The notes: generated by a model from the letters alone, not told the origin. Counted from the first letter of the stretch, positions 46,717 through 54,911 are shown. The stretch is DNA of 64,000 bases from Paenibacillus humicus NBRC 102415 (GCF_004000905.1 NZ_BIMD01000028.1:1-64000); one strand, 5' to 3'. Program-made: numbers and translations.

Positions 46717-47937
46717 TTATTTCTTGGCCGCGTCCTGAATCGTTTTCGGCGCATCCGCATGGTACACGGTCTTCCACGAATCCAAGATGTTCTCCTGATT
46801 GACGGGCAGCGCCGGAACCGCTACATAAGGAGGTGTCTCCTTGCCGAGCAGCGCATTTGCGGCCAGGATGGCCTCCGCTACGCCTTGGTCGTACGGCAGT
46901 TGGGCGCCGAGACCCTTAATCATGCCGCCCTTGGCGATTTCCAAGGCGACGTTCGTGCCGAGATCGATCGTGGAAATGGCGAGATCAGTGCGGCCTGCCG
47001 AACGGGCGGCGGCCATGGCGCCTTCAGCCGGGACATCCCATACGACGAACATGCCCTTCAGCTTGGGCTGCTTGGTCAGCATGGCCGCAGCTACTTTCTC
47101 GCCGTCATTCGGGCCTGCAATGCCGCCGCGCTCGACGATATGAATATTTGGATACGATTCCTTGATCGTTTTCTCGAACGCTTCGGTGCGCTGCTTCGTG
47201 ACGAAGAAGTCTGCGTCGTGGTAGATTACGCCGATGTCGCCTTCTTCGCCGATCGCTTTTGCGAGGATGTGTGCGGCTTCAACGCCGTTGCCGTAGTTGT
47301 CGGCGGAAACGACACTCACATAATCCTTGCCGGCTGTAAGACCGGCGGCTTTATTGTCCATGAAGACGAGCTTGACGCCCTGAGCGGCCGCCTTCTTGTA
47401 CGCACTCGCCGTGGATACGGCGTCGACCGGAATGCTGACGAGAATATCCGGCTTCTTGGCCAGAATCGTCTCGATATTGGCCACCTGCGTCTCGGCTTTG
47501 AAGTTCGCGTCCGTTGTGGCGACGATCTCAATGTTCATCTTGGCGAACGTATCCTTAAGCCCTTTAAGCTGAGCGGCCGACCAGTCGTTTCCGGCATAGT
47601 GCATGGAAATCGCCGCCGTGTAGTTGCCTTCCTTGACCTTAGCCAGATCCTCCGGCGAGAGCGACAGCGTCTTGGCGGAGACGGCGCTCTCGCCGTCGGG
47701 ACCCTTGCTCAGGATATCCTTGTCCGGCAGGTCCTGGTTAATCGTGATCGGGCCGTCGGCAGTGCCGTCCGCATCCGCCGTCCCCGAATTCGACGTTGTG
47801 TTGGCTGCGGCACCGGATGCCGTATTGTCCGGCGCGCCACCGGAGTTATTCGTATCCGCTTTCGAGCCTCCGTTGCCGCAGGCTGCGAGCAATAACAGGC
47901 AGACGAGCATAATGGAAAGCAGGGTCGATCTTTTCAT
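46717..47937 (-). CDS. RbsB-like sugar-binding lipoprotein, second copy
   Basis: 406 aa. Lipobox LLLAAC (C20), a longer Asn/Thr/Gly/Ala-rich linker than its paralogue, then the same binding fold (KKPDILVSIPVDAVSTASAY, FMDNKAAGL, WDVPAEGAMAAARSAG, TIDLGTNVA). Very similar to the product at 39284, but no ATPase or permease gene is next to it, so it may use the transporter at 36750-39213. GGGGGGCC lies upstream of the ATG. Confidence 0.92.
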   Translation of the reverse strand: MKRSTLLSIMLVCLLLLAACGNGGSKADTNNSGGAPDNTASGAAANTTSNSGTADADGTADGPITINQDLPDKDILSKGPDGESAVSAKTLSLSPEDLAKVKEGNYTAAISMHYAGNDWSAAQLKGLKDTFAKMNIEIVATTDANFKAETQVANIETILAKKPDILVSIPVDAVSTASAYKKAAAQGVKLVFMDNKAAGLTAGKDYVSVVSADNYGNGVEAAHILAKAIGEEGDIGVIYHDADFFVTKQRTEAFEKTIKESYPNIHIVERGGIAGPNDGEKVAAAMLTKQPKLKGMFVVWDVPAEGAMAAARSAGRTDLAISTIDLGTNVALEIAKGGMIKGLGAQLPYDQGVAEAILAANALLGKETPPYVAVPALPVNQENILDSWKTVYHADAPKTIQDAAKK

Positions 47938-47974
47938 GCCATATGGCCCCCCAAATTTGGTTTATCCTAACCTT

Positions 47975-48790
47975 CTATCGCAAATGCAGCGTATCTCTCA
48001 GGTATGCTCTGCTTATGCCTGCCGCCTTCGCCGGATCGTCGTGGCTGTCCAGTTCGATCGTAACCCAGCCGTCGTATCCCTGCTCCCGCAGAAGCCTCAG
48101 CATGTCGCCGAACGACTGTCCGCCTTCACCGAGCGGGACGAATGCGCCCGAGCGGTAATCCTTGAAGTGAATGTATGTGATCCGGCTGCCGTATTTCCGG
48201 ATGACCTCCAGCGGGTCGCCGCCTCCCGCTTCGATATGCGCCGTATCCGGACAAAGCGGAATGTCCGTCAGCGGCATAAGCCGGTCCAACTGATCGGGGC
48301 GCTCCACCATGGTGCCCAGATGCGGATGATAGCTGGCCTGCAGGCCGTGTCGCCTTGCAATCCCGGCAGCGATGTCGAGCCCTTTGGCAAGCGCGGCAAA
48401 GTCCTCGTCCCGTATACCGGCAGCGCGGACGGCTCCTCCACCGAGCACCAGATGCTCCGCGCCCGCTGCGGCGGCAAGCTCGGCCGTTTTCTCGATTTTG
48501 GCCATTTCGTCCGGCAGGATGTCCTCATAGATGAAGTTGGCGCCGGTATATACGCCGATCAGGTCCAAGCCGCTGCCGCTCAGCAGCCGGCGGAATTCGT
48601 CCATCCGGTTCTCGTACTGGACCAGATTGCCGTCGAACAGCTCAATCCCCTGGTAGCCGGCAGCCGCAATGTCGCGGATCGCCTGCTCCGTGGAACCGTT
48701 GGCCAGATAGAACAGATCTTTGACCGACGTGACTCCGGCCGGATGACCGACGACGCCCCCCCAGGTATTCGTCTGATAGCCGATTTTCAT
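47975..48790 (-). CDS. sugar phosphate isomerase/epimerase (TIM barrel)
   Basis: 271 aa from ATG 48790, which has AGGAGG 7 nt upstream; the longer in-frame version starts inside other sequence. TIM-barrel motifs: YQGIELFDGN, SYHPHLGTMVE, LCPDTAHIEAGG, YIHFKDYRSG and VTIELDSHDD. Resembles inosose dehydratase and 3-keto-sugar isomerases. First gene of the isomerase, binding protein, dehydrogenase operon. Confidence 0.87.
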   Translation of the reverse strand: MKIGYQTNTWGGVVGHPAGVTSVKDLFYLANGSTEQAIRDIAAAGYQGIELFDGNLVQYENRMDEFRRLLSGSGLDLIGVYTGANFIYEDILPDEMAKIEKTAELAAAAGAEHLVLGGGAVRAAGIRDEDFAALAKGLDIAAGIARRHGLQASYHPHLGTMVERPDQLDRLMPLTDIPLCPDTAHIEAGGGDPLEVIRKYGSRITYIHFKDYRSGAFVPLGEGGQSFGDMLRLLREQGYDGWVTIELDSHDDPAKAAGISRAYLRDTLHLR

Positions 48791-48828
48791 GTTCCATCCT
48801 CCTTTCCCCTTTTGATCTGATAGCGCCT

Positions 48829-49122
48829 TCATCTTCCTGCAACGCAACAGGCACGGTTGGCTGCTAAGCCAAGTATAAAAGGCATTGCGAACCGGAATAA
48901 GCGGAATAAATTAGCCGGAAGCGCTGATATTTTTAGCGTACGCGTCTCCTCGATGACGAACACCATTTCATTACCGTCCTGCCTGGCGGTGAGCTTGATT
49001 TCCCCCTTCCCTTCAGGAAGCTTGCTGATCCCGTGCTTCACCGCATTTTCCATGATCGGCTGCAGGATCAATTTGATGATTTTTCGTTTACGAAGGCTCG
49101 GCGCGATCTGGCCATCCGACAA
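48829..49122 (-). pseudogene. truncated YesM-type kinase ATPase domain
   Basis: About 55 codons encode the ATP-binding start of a YesM-like kinase (IIKLILQPIMENAVKHGISK, then GEIKLTARQDGNEMVFVIE). The D-G-x-G lid that should follow is missing and the rest of the frame is unrelated sequence. A stop codon lies upstream (TGA near 49147). This is what remains of a sensor kinase gene, probably a former partner of the sugar locus next to it. Confidence 0.7.
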
Positions 49123-49157
49123 GTACCCGGATACGGCAGCTCATATCAGCAAGGCAA

Positions 49158-49343
49158 TTGCAGCCGGCAAGTCAGCGGTCTGCACGATCAATCGCTAAAC
49201 CGAAAGCGACCGCCGCGCCAGCAAACGTCTATTACAAAAACTGCACAGCGGTTCGAGCAGCCGGAAAAGCGCCTCTTTACGTAGGAGATCCTGGATACAG
49301 CACCAAGCTTGATCGGGACAAAGATGGCGTTGCATGTAAATGA
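49158..49343 (+). pseudogene. excalibur-domain fragment
   Basis: The last 37 or so residues fit the excalibur calcium-binding domain: VYYKNCTAVRAAGKAPLYVG, then GYSTKLDRDKDGVACK with its DxDxDG loop and two cysteines. The domain normally ends secreted nucleases and wall proteins. Here there is no signal peptide, ribosome binding site or upstream domain, and the TTG start is not convincing, so I call it a remnant. A tiny standalone protein cannot be ruled out. Confidence 0.6.
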
Positions 49344-49407
49344 GCCCTGCGGAGCTTTTTCTTTTATCTAGGCTATGATAAATCTTAATGTTGATTTTCA
49401 ACCTAAA

Positions 49408-49433
49408 GAAAACCGCCCTACGTGGGGGGCGGT
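49408..49433 (-). terminator. terminator after the decayed gene
   Basis: On the minus strand AACCGCCC / GGGCGGTT with a short loop, followed by TTCTTT. Lies 30 bp past the end of the pseudogene at 49466. Confidence 0.6.
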
Positions 49434-49465
49434 TCATTGAGCTAACGTAATCCGTTAGTTCAATC

Positions 49466-49870
49466 TCATTTACTCTTGACGATATTTTTATCAGTTAAAA
49501 ATTCATCATAGAAGGTCTTTAGTCTGTCATCAATATCTTTGTCATATGATAATAAACTCCATAGATTTGGATATTTTGATTCGGTCCAAACGACAAACCT
49601 ATTATCATTTTATTTTCTTTATCGTATAGTTGATGACCTCCACCACCTGTCCATGGATTTGTGTTGTCTTCGAATATGTGGTTGCTCTCATTGATTGGAT
49701 AAAATGATTAATTTCAGCCTTGTTCTCTGACTGGTAGAGCAAGCCGTTTCCCCCGTGTCGATATTCTATCTTTACGACATCTCCTGGTGGTTTAATTTCA
49801 TTAAAACTAACGAGGCTGACGGTAGTTGAAACTTATACAATGGCTTAATTTTCTCACCAATTACATTCAT
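49466..49870 (-). pseudogene. decayed hypothetical gene with several frameshifts
   Basis: Begins with a proper start (ATG 49870, GGAGGTCC 6 nt upstream) as MNVIGEKIKPLYKFQLP, but the coding sense jumps between all three frames: SFNEIKPPGDVVKIEYRHGG, then NPWTGGGGHQLYDKENKMII, then WSLLSYDKDIDDRLKTFYDE, ending FLTDKNIVKSK. At least three indels are needed to join them. AT-rich. The original would be about 130 aa; family not recognised. It lies directly inside the older Tn7-like right end, so it may be cargo of that element. Confidence 0.65.
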
Positions 49871-49896
49871 CTTTGGACCTCCATATATAACGAAAA

Positions 49897-49929
49897 TTGG
49901 GCCGTCCTCAGCTTGTAGGACGGCCCATG
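49897..49929 (-). terminator. strong stem-loop near the older transposon end
   Basis: TTGGGCCGTCCT / AGGACGGCCCA stem with an 8-nt loop; on the minus strand followed by AATTTTCG. It would stop transcripts leaving the defence operon leftwards. Confidence 0.6.
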
Positions 49930-49939
49930 ATGTTTAATG

Positions 49940-49988
49940 GGTGGTTCCACAGTTTTTTACTGGTTCCACACTTTTTTATCACCGGACA
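49940..49988 (-). repeat. right end of an older Tn7-like element (two end-binding-site repeats)
   Basis: Read on the minus strand from 49988: an 8-bp tip TGTCCGGT, then GATAAAAAAGTGTGGAACCA, then a second copy GTAAAAAACTGTGGAACCA 19-20 bp further. In Tn7 an 8-bp tip is followed by 22-bp TnsB sites with AATAAAG starting at base 12 from the tip; here AAAAAAG starts at the same base. It begins one base beyond the target duplication of the newer element. Its own left end was not found. Confidence 0.5.
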
Positions 49989-49989
49989 A

Positions 49990-49994
49990 CGTTT
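49990..49994. other. left copy of target-site duplication (CGTTT)
   Basis: CGTTT directly abuts the TGT tip of the left transposon end. The same five bases flank the right end at 55001-55005. Tn7 makes 5-bp duplications. Confidence 0.55.
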
Positions 49995-50147
49995 TGTTCA
50001 AAGAAAATAAAGTATAAAACTGGAGTTGTTGATTTGACGCGGTTTTTGAGTTGGAAAATCGTCAGCTATTGAGAAATAAGTTTTAGACTGCTTTCCTACC
50101 TGTAGGAACATGCTGTTCAATTTTCAAAAATAAAGTATTAGACTGAC
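49995..50147 (+). repeat. Tn7-like left end with three spaced end-binding sites
   Basis: Tip TGTTCAAA followed by site 1 at 50003-50024 (core AATAAAGTATAAAACTGG), site 2 at 50071-50092 (AAATAAGTTTTAGACTG) and site 3 at 50126-50147 (AATAAAGTATTAGACTGA). Site 1 agrees with the E. coli Tn7 end site (core AATAAAGTCTTAAACTGA) at 18 of 22 positions, and lies the same 8 bp from the tip. Three well-separated sites within 150 bp is the layout of the Tn7 left end. Confidence 0.75.
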
Positions 50148-50207
50148 ATTCTTTAGGCTCTTTTCGGATTTCTACATTCAAACTAGCAAATCTCTGTATA
50201 AGACCAA

Positions 50208-51191
50208 CTAGTTCCCAATCTCTGCGAAATTAGGAAAGTATCTATAAATAGAATGATAGCGTTCAATATCCTTTTTAGGTATACCAATAGACTCTAAGTT
50301 AGATAGATCACTTTGAGGAAATTGAGAGTTTAAATGCTTTAATTCTTTATATGTAAGCATTGGAATTTCAATTTTGAAGGGCTCTTCGTCTTCTTTTATA
50401 AAGTTAAGATTTTGAAAACCACAAGAGGTAACCTTATCTGACTGCCCTTGATTGTAAATAATTCCTCCCACTGTTATCATTTTAGCGCCATCAGAATAGT
50501 GAAAGTTATATAATTGCTTATAACTCATTTTTTGAGTGCTAGGACGTGCCACATTTCTCGCTTGGAGAGCTTCTAGAATTTCATTGTTTATTATACGACG
50601 ACAAACTTTTGCAAAGTCCCATCCTCTTAGATTTCGGTAAGTTACATCCGAAGGTAATTTATCCTCTCCAATACGTTCTTTAAATCGTGTATAAAAGTTC
50701 GGTAAAGCTTGATCTAAATTTAATTCTCCCTCTTCATCTTGAAAGGATGGGGGATCCGCTTTAACCGTCACGATTATTATGCTGCCAGAACAAGATTTAT
50801 TAGTAACTATTCGTATATCATCAAGAATTTCTTTATTAAGATCATAGTCATAATCCAACCAAGTTATCGTACATGTATCGTCCCAGTGAAATTGTGGTAA
50901 TACATTAGATGACTCATCATAATACATATTTATACAATTAAATGGTCTATTAAAATCTATTCTAGTTTGCTCTTTAGGACTACTCGTATGTTCAATACTA
51001 TTCATATCCGTTAAATTTAATTCTTTATGAAACAAACTAAAATCACTAAAATAAAGCGAACCAAATCCAATGTACCTGTAAGATTCGATACTTTGAAAAG
51101 CACTCAATTTCCTTAATGATTCATTTATCATTTTTCTTTCTATTGATTTAGCAGGCCTTAAATCGTAGTTTATCCTGTTGTAGCTTGGCAC
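50208..51191 (-). CDS. unrecognised protein of the GHKL/Dcm/Vsr cassette, possibly methyltransferase-like
   Basis: 327 aa. The GTG start follows the stop of the ATPase gene with no gap (TAA-GTG, GAGG just upstream), so the two are translated together. No signal peptide or membrane segment. One glycine-rich stretch, YRYIGFGSLYFSDFSLFHK, could be a nucleotide or SAM-binding loop, followed by acidic strands (ITWLDYDYDLNKEI) and a beta strand SIIIVTVKADPP. That order hints at a Rossmann-type methyltransferase fold, but I cannot confirm it and no nuclease motif is clear. As the only extra gene tied to the ATPase, it is a candidate effector or partner. Confidence 0.65.
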   Translation of the reverse strand: MPSYNRINYDLRPAKSIERKMINESLRKLSAFQSIESYRYIGFGSLYFSDFSLFHKELNLTDMNSIEHTSSPKEQTRIDFNRPFNCINMYYDESSNVLPQFHWDDTCTITWLDYDYDLNKEILDDIRIVTNKSCSGSIIIVTVKADPPSFQDEEGELNLDQALPNFYTRFKERIGEDKLPSDVTYRNLRGWDFAKVCRRIINNEILEALQARNVARPSTQKMSYKQLYNFHYSDGAKMITVGGIIYNQGQSDKVTSCGFQNLNFIKEDEEPFKIEIPMLTYKELKHLNSQFPQSDLSNLESIGIPKKDIERYHSIYRYFPNFAEIGN

Positions 51192-52529
51192 TTAATCCTC
51201 ACACTCCATCTTGAAGAAATAATCGAATGTTTTTTCTCCGATTTCGGTGTAGGTCTTTGCTTTGAGTTTTTTCTTTACAATTTCTAGTTCTTCTTTCGGC
51301 TTTTCGTATCTTATTTTGCCCATCTCGATTTTTATTATTTTGGGTTCCGGTTTCGGCTGTGGAGCAATAAATACTTGTTCAGTTTTAATTTTATCCACTT
51401 CAACAGTTGTAGCTTGGTCCAATATAATTTCTAATTGGGTTGGGCTGTCATCTTCTTTATTTTTCTTCTCACTTTCGAGTTTATTGAGAAAATCTATTAT
51501 TGGTCTCATCAAATTTAACATTTCCTGTCTTGCAACGATAAAACTTTTAGATGATACATCCAAACCGGTTTTAGTGGTGTTCCATGGCAACACTTTCGGA
51601 TCATCCGCATCAAATAAAATATATCCTCTAAATCTGGCAAACTGATTATGGAATCTTGGAATTCCGTCTTTCCATCCTGTAACTTCCGTTTTATCAGCCT
51701 CTAAAATTAGCCTTCCATTACAATATACGTACCAACCTGCCTTTTCTGGTTCTGATTTGCTTAATCCAGCGTAGATACTAACATTCAGAATTGATTCATC
51801 AATATTGAATGTAGTGCTGAGATGTGCAGGTTGAAGATCCAAAGAACTAAGAAGACCTGTGGGTTCAAATGTCAAAGGTATTCCATTTAACGTCATTACA
51901 AGGCCATTCTGCAAACTGATTTGATGGTCTGTTTGTAAAGTCATTTTAACCTTTTTTTCAAAGTTCTCTAGGGCAAACTTTTCAGATACAGTTTCATGTA
52001 GCCGACTTACAGTTATTGTCGTTCCGGTTTCTTCTCCTTCCTTTAAGGGGTAATTCTCTTGCACCTCTTTAAACTTAAAATCCCAATCTTCCTCGTCCTT
52101 AGCTAACCATTCATTAATATCTTCTTCAACTACAAAATATGAATCTATAGTACGTGACTCGATTTTAAAATAATTCCCCATTTTAAATAATGCACGCTTC
52201 ATTCCAACTCCAAAGTGACCAATAGTTCTTCCTTGTTTTTCAATAGCACTTGGTCTTCCAAATCTAAAGGCATATTTTCGAGCAATCTCTACAGGGATGC
52301 CGCCGCAATTGTCTTCAATTCTAAACTGGTTTTTATTAAGATCAATTCTAATAGTTTTATCTTTAAACATACTTTCGCTTTTTTCTTGAATTGCTCGAGC
52401 ACCATCTACACTGTTATCAACAAGTTCAGCAATTGCACTTTCAATCAAAATGTCTTTCGTTAGCATATATAAAAAGAACTCTTTAGTTGGTGAAGCCTTA
52501 ATTCTCAACTCTTCATTTATTTCATCCAT
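51192..52529 (-). CDS. MORC/MutL-like GHKL ATPase
   Basis: 445 aa. GHKL motifs are all visible near the N-terminus: N-box AIAELVDNSVDGA with the catalytic E35 and N39, DNCGG at 73-77, and the lid GHFGVGMKRALFKMG at 104-118. A transducer-like domain follows (to about 345), then a charged C-terminal tail with KPEPKIIKIEMGKIRYEKP. ATPases of this group, related to MutL, Hsp90 and eukaryotic MORC, occur in bacterial restriction-like clusters with Dcm and Vsr proteins. They clamp on DNA through ATP-driven dimerisation. AGGTGAAGGACA precedes the ATG. Follows the methylase gene by 39 bp. Confidence 0.88.
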   Translation of the reverse strand: MDEINEELRIKASPTKEFFLYMLTKDILIESAIAELVDNSVDGARAIQEKSESMFKDKTIRIDLNKNQFRIEDNCGGIPVEIARKYAFRFGRPSAIEKQGRTIGHFGVGMKRALFKMGNYFKIESRTIDSYFVVEEDINEWLAKDEEDWDFKFKEVQENYPLKEGEETGTTITVSRLHETVSEKFALENFEKKVKMTLQTDHQISLQNGLVMTLNGIPLTFEPTGLLSSLDLQPAHLSTTFNIDESILNVSIYAGLSKSEPEKAGWYVYCNGRLILEADKTEVTGWKDGIPRFHNQFARFRGYILFDADDPKVLPWNTTKTGLDVSSKSFIVARQEMLNLMRPIIDFLNKLESEKKNKEDDSPTQLEIILDQATTVEVDKIKTEQVFIAPQPKPEPKIIKIEMGKIRYEKPKEELEIVKKKLKAKTYTEIGEKTFDYFFKMECED

Positions 52530-52568
52530 TGTCCTTCACCTCAATAATATCGTTGTAATAATCATTGA

Positions 52569-53666
52569 CTACGCTTTAAATAGATGCTCTTTTATGCGAT
52601 TCAAGATATGCTCCGATACAATTGGGGAGACGCTGTTCCCAATCTGTCTAAAACTATGCCACTTGGTTTTATGAAACTGAAACCAATCAGGGAATCCTTG
52701 TAATCTGGCCGCTTCCCTTGGAGTGATGACTCTATTTTGAGTAGGGTGTATGGGTCTTACCGCCTGATAAGAACCTCTATCTTTATTAGTACCAGCCCTT
52801 AATGTAGGACAAAAGCCATTTTGTCTCAACCTTGGGGCCTTGGAGATCTTATCAGTTTGTCCTTCCATTACCAACTCAAACCGTTGAATAACTTCTTCAG
52901 TATGCCTTGTTCCCACCATGCCGGATATTTCAGACTTAATTAGGAAACGCTCGATCGATGATGGGTCCCCTACTCCTTCAGGAATGAAATTGGAGATTTT
53001 ATTACTGTATGAATCTTGATGCTTCTCAGCATTTACCCAACAATCTTCTTTAAAAATAACTTCATCCGACAATCCCAGAAGTGCATCTTTTACATAATTG
53101 TATTTTTCTAACTGAAGACCAAACTCAATTCTTGGTGCAAGCGATTTATAACATTTTTTGACTCCAATAAAGAAAACCCTAGTTCTTGTAGTAGGTGCTC
53201 CAACATCTTTTGCGCTAATCGTTACTGGTTGCAGAAAAACATATTTCTTTTTCAAAAGCGCAAAAGCTTCTTCCCTAATTTTATCATATTTGGAATCGAG
53301 TATCCCAGGGACGTTTTCTGCAACAAAAAAGTCAGGTTGTAATTCGCTGACTATTCGGAAATAATGAATAAACAAGGAGTTGCGTGGATCTTCAATATCT
53401 CTTCTCCCCATTGAACTAAACCCTTGGCAGGGAGGACCGCCAATTATTCCAGTAGGCTCTCCACGGTTTAATTTCAATTCACTCCTTAGATCGTCACCGG
53501 TCAGGCTAGATACATCACACTTTAAGTGAATACTCTTGGGAAAGTTTAATTCGTGTGTTTCGATTGCGATTGGGTCTAGTTCCACAGCACCAGCCAATGA
53601 AAACCCAGCTTTTGCTGCTCCAAGACTCATGCCTCCGACACCCGCAAATAAATCAATTACTTTCAA
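52569..53666 (-). CDS. dcm: DNA (cytosine-5)-methyltransferase
   Basis: 365 aa from TTG 53666, which has AAGGTGG 8 nt upstream and gives the usual MKVIDLFAGVGG start; a GTG four codons earlier (53678) lies in that site. Motif I DLFAGVGGMSLG, catalytic motif IV GGPPCQGFS (C80), motif VI AENVPG, motif VIII TRTRVFFIG, motif IX REAARLQGFP, motif X QIGNSVSP. Full set, so probably active; methylates cytosine in an unknown target sequence. First gene of a minus-strand operon with the GHKL ATPase and the 327-aa protein, and divergent from vsr. Confidence 0.94.
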   Translation of the reverse strand: MKVIDLFAGVGGMSLGAAKAGFSLAGAVELDPIAIETHELNFPKSIHLKCDVSSLTGDDLRSELKLNRGEPTGIIGGPPCQGFSSMGRRDIEDPRNSLFIHYFRIVSELQPDFFVAENVPGILDSKYDKIREEAFALLKKKYVFLQPVTISAKDVGAPTTRTRVFFIGVKKCYKSLAPRIEFGLQLEKYNYVKDALLGLSDEVIFKEDCWVNAEKHQDSYSNKISNFIPEGVGDPSSIERFLIKSEISGMVGTRHTEEVIQRFELVMEGQTDKISKAPRLRQNGFCPTLRAGTNKDRGSYQAVRPIHPTQNRVITPREAARLQGFPDWFQFHKTKWHSFRQIGNSVSPIVSEHILNRIKEHLFKA

Positions 53667-53758
53667 CGCAAATTCCACCTTATATTTTTCTTAATCGTAC
53701 ATTTAGTTAAATGATTTGTCGATCGCTAAATTATGAATAATTTGAGGTGCGTTGTAGT

Positions 53759-54166
53759 ATGAGCGATCACGTTTCTAAAGAAAAACGGTCGGAGATAATG
53801 CGTTCCGTTAAATCCACCCACACAAAACTTGAAGATCGTATAACCAAAGATTTATGGGCACAAGGACTACGTTTTAGAAAAAACACTAAAACCTTACTTG
53901 GAAAACCAGATATATCGATTAAAACCAAAAAGAAAGTAGTTTTCATTGATTCTTGCTTTTGGCACGGTTGTCAACTTCATTTCAAATTACCAAAGTCTAA
54001 TCTAGACTTTTGGGAGAATAAAATTAATAAAAATATCCAAAGAGACATAGAGGTTACCGATTTCTATATTGCAGAAGGATGGAATATATTGAGAATTTGG
54101 GAGCACGAAATTAAAAGCGATTATCCGGCTACTCTAGAAAAAATCCACTTGTTCCTTCGTAACTAA
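53759..54166 (+). CDS. vsr: Vsr-type very short patch repair endonuclease
   Basis: 135 aa from ATG 53759 (GAGGTG about 11 nt upstream; an in-frame GTG at 53747 lies in that site). Family signatures: RSEIMRSVKSTHTKLEDRI at the N-terminus, catalytic D51 in GKPDISI, FIDSCFWHGC with H69, and NKNIQRDIEVTDFYIAEGW. Vsr nicks T:G mismatches made by deamination of 5-methylcytosine, and so protects genomes with a Dcm methylase; the methylase gene is divergent, 92 bp away. In restriction-like clusters Vsr-fold proteins may also serve as the nuclease. Confidence 0.92.
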   Translation: MSDHVSKEKRSEIMRSVKSTHTKLEDRITKDLWAQGLRFRKNTKTLLGKPDISIKTKKKVVFIDSCFWHGCQLHFKLPKSNLDFWENKINKNIQRDIEVTDFYIAEGWNILRIWEHEIKSDYPATLEKIHLFLRN

Positions 54167-54222
54167 TTTCGACAAATCATATCGATTCCCTATCATAGTT
54201 AAGAATTAATTTATTTTTTCAA

Positions 54223-54849
54223 TCAGGCTCTATAGGCCCATTCTTTGTTTGTATCACTACGATAATGCCCGAACTTATCAATGCTCATTTCACTGCATTG
54301 ATTGAGGACATCCCGATCCCAGTGGCCGCCTATTTGAACCAAACCGTCAAGAAGCAGGGTTAATGTTCTGCTCAGCTGCTATTATCTTGATCTGATTTAT
54401 TGGACGTAGTATAAGTGTCGATAATTGACCATTCATCCTGCCTTGCCACCTCAACAATGTAAAGTACTGAACTCCCATATTCAACATGAACAACTGCACA
54501 TGTCCTTCGTGGTCCATTTGGACACACAGAAAGCGTTTGCCACTTGACACTCTAAGGACTGACATTCTTATGCTCACTGAAAAGGACGACTTTAAGATCT
54601 CAATTATCTGAAAGAACTGCTCAAGTTCAATAGCTTCATTAGCAGGAATCGTCTCCAAGGTTTGAAACTCAATAGGAGGAGTGTCGCTTCCAACCATCGT
54701 ATCCTGGGTGCTGACTTCTCTAACTCCTTCATGTTTTTCACCCTTGCACCGATGGTATCCATTTTTCTTCCGCTTTTATAAAAAAGGTCCCGAATGATTT
54801 TAATCATCGGGACCAATTCTAGGTGATATTTATGCTCCTGAGTCTTCAA
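54223..54849 (-). pseudogene. decayed gene beside the right transposon end
   Basis: Three pieces in different frames join into one protein of about 207 aa: KTQEHKYHLELVPMIKIIRD..., then VSTQDTMVGSDTPPIEFQTL... to about 54347, then LVQIGGHWDRDVLNQCSEMS to a stop at 54223. At least two indels, near 54724 and 54362. It is read inward from the right end, the position of tnsA in Tn7, but I see no TnsA catalytic motif or TnsD zinc motif, so its identity stays open. Confidence 0.55.
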
Positions 54850-54851
54850 TG

Positions 54852-54911
54852 GAACACCAACATTAATGTCCGTACACCAACTTTAATGTCCGTACACCAA
54901 CTTTAATGTCT
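54852..54911 (+). repeat. three 20-bp direct repeats inside the right end
   Basis: ACACCAACTTTAATGTCCGT repeated at 54854, 54874 and 54894; the first copy has one change (CATTAATG) and the last ends TC-TCCG. The 20-bp period is the same as that of the adjoining end sites, and the minus-strand core ATTAAAG resembles their AATAAAG core. Confidence 0.85.

Noticed and set aside
54223-54849. Decayed gene as TnsA or another Tn7 transposition protein
   Set aside because: Position fits, but no catalytic or zinc motif of TnsA, TnsD or TnsE can be seen after joining the frames, so only a neutral call is given.
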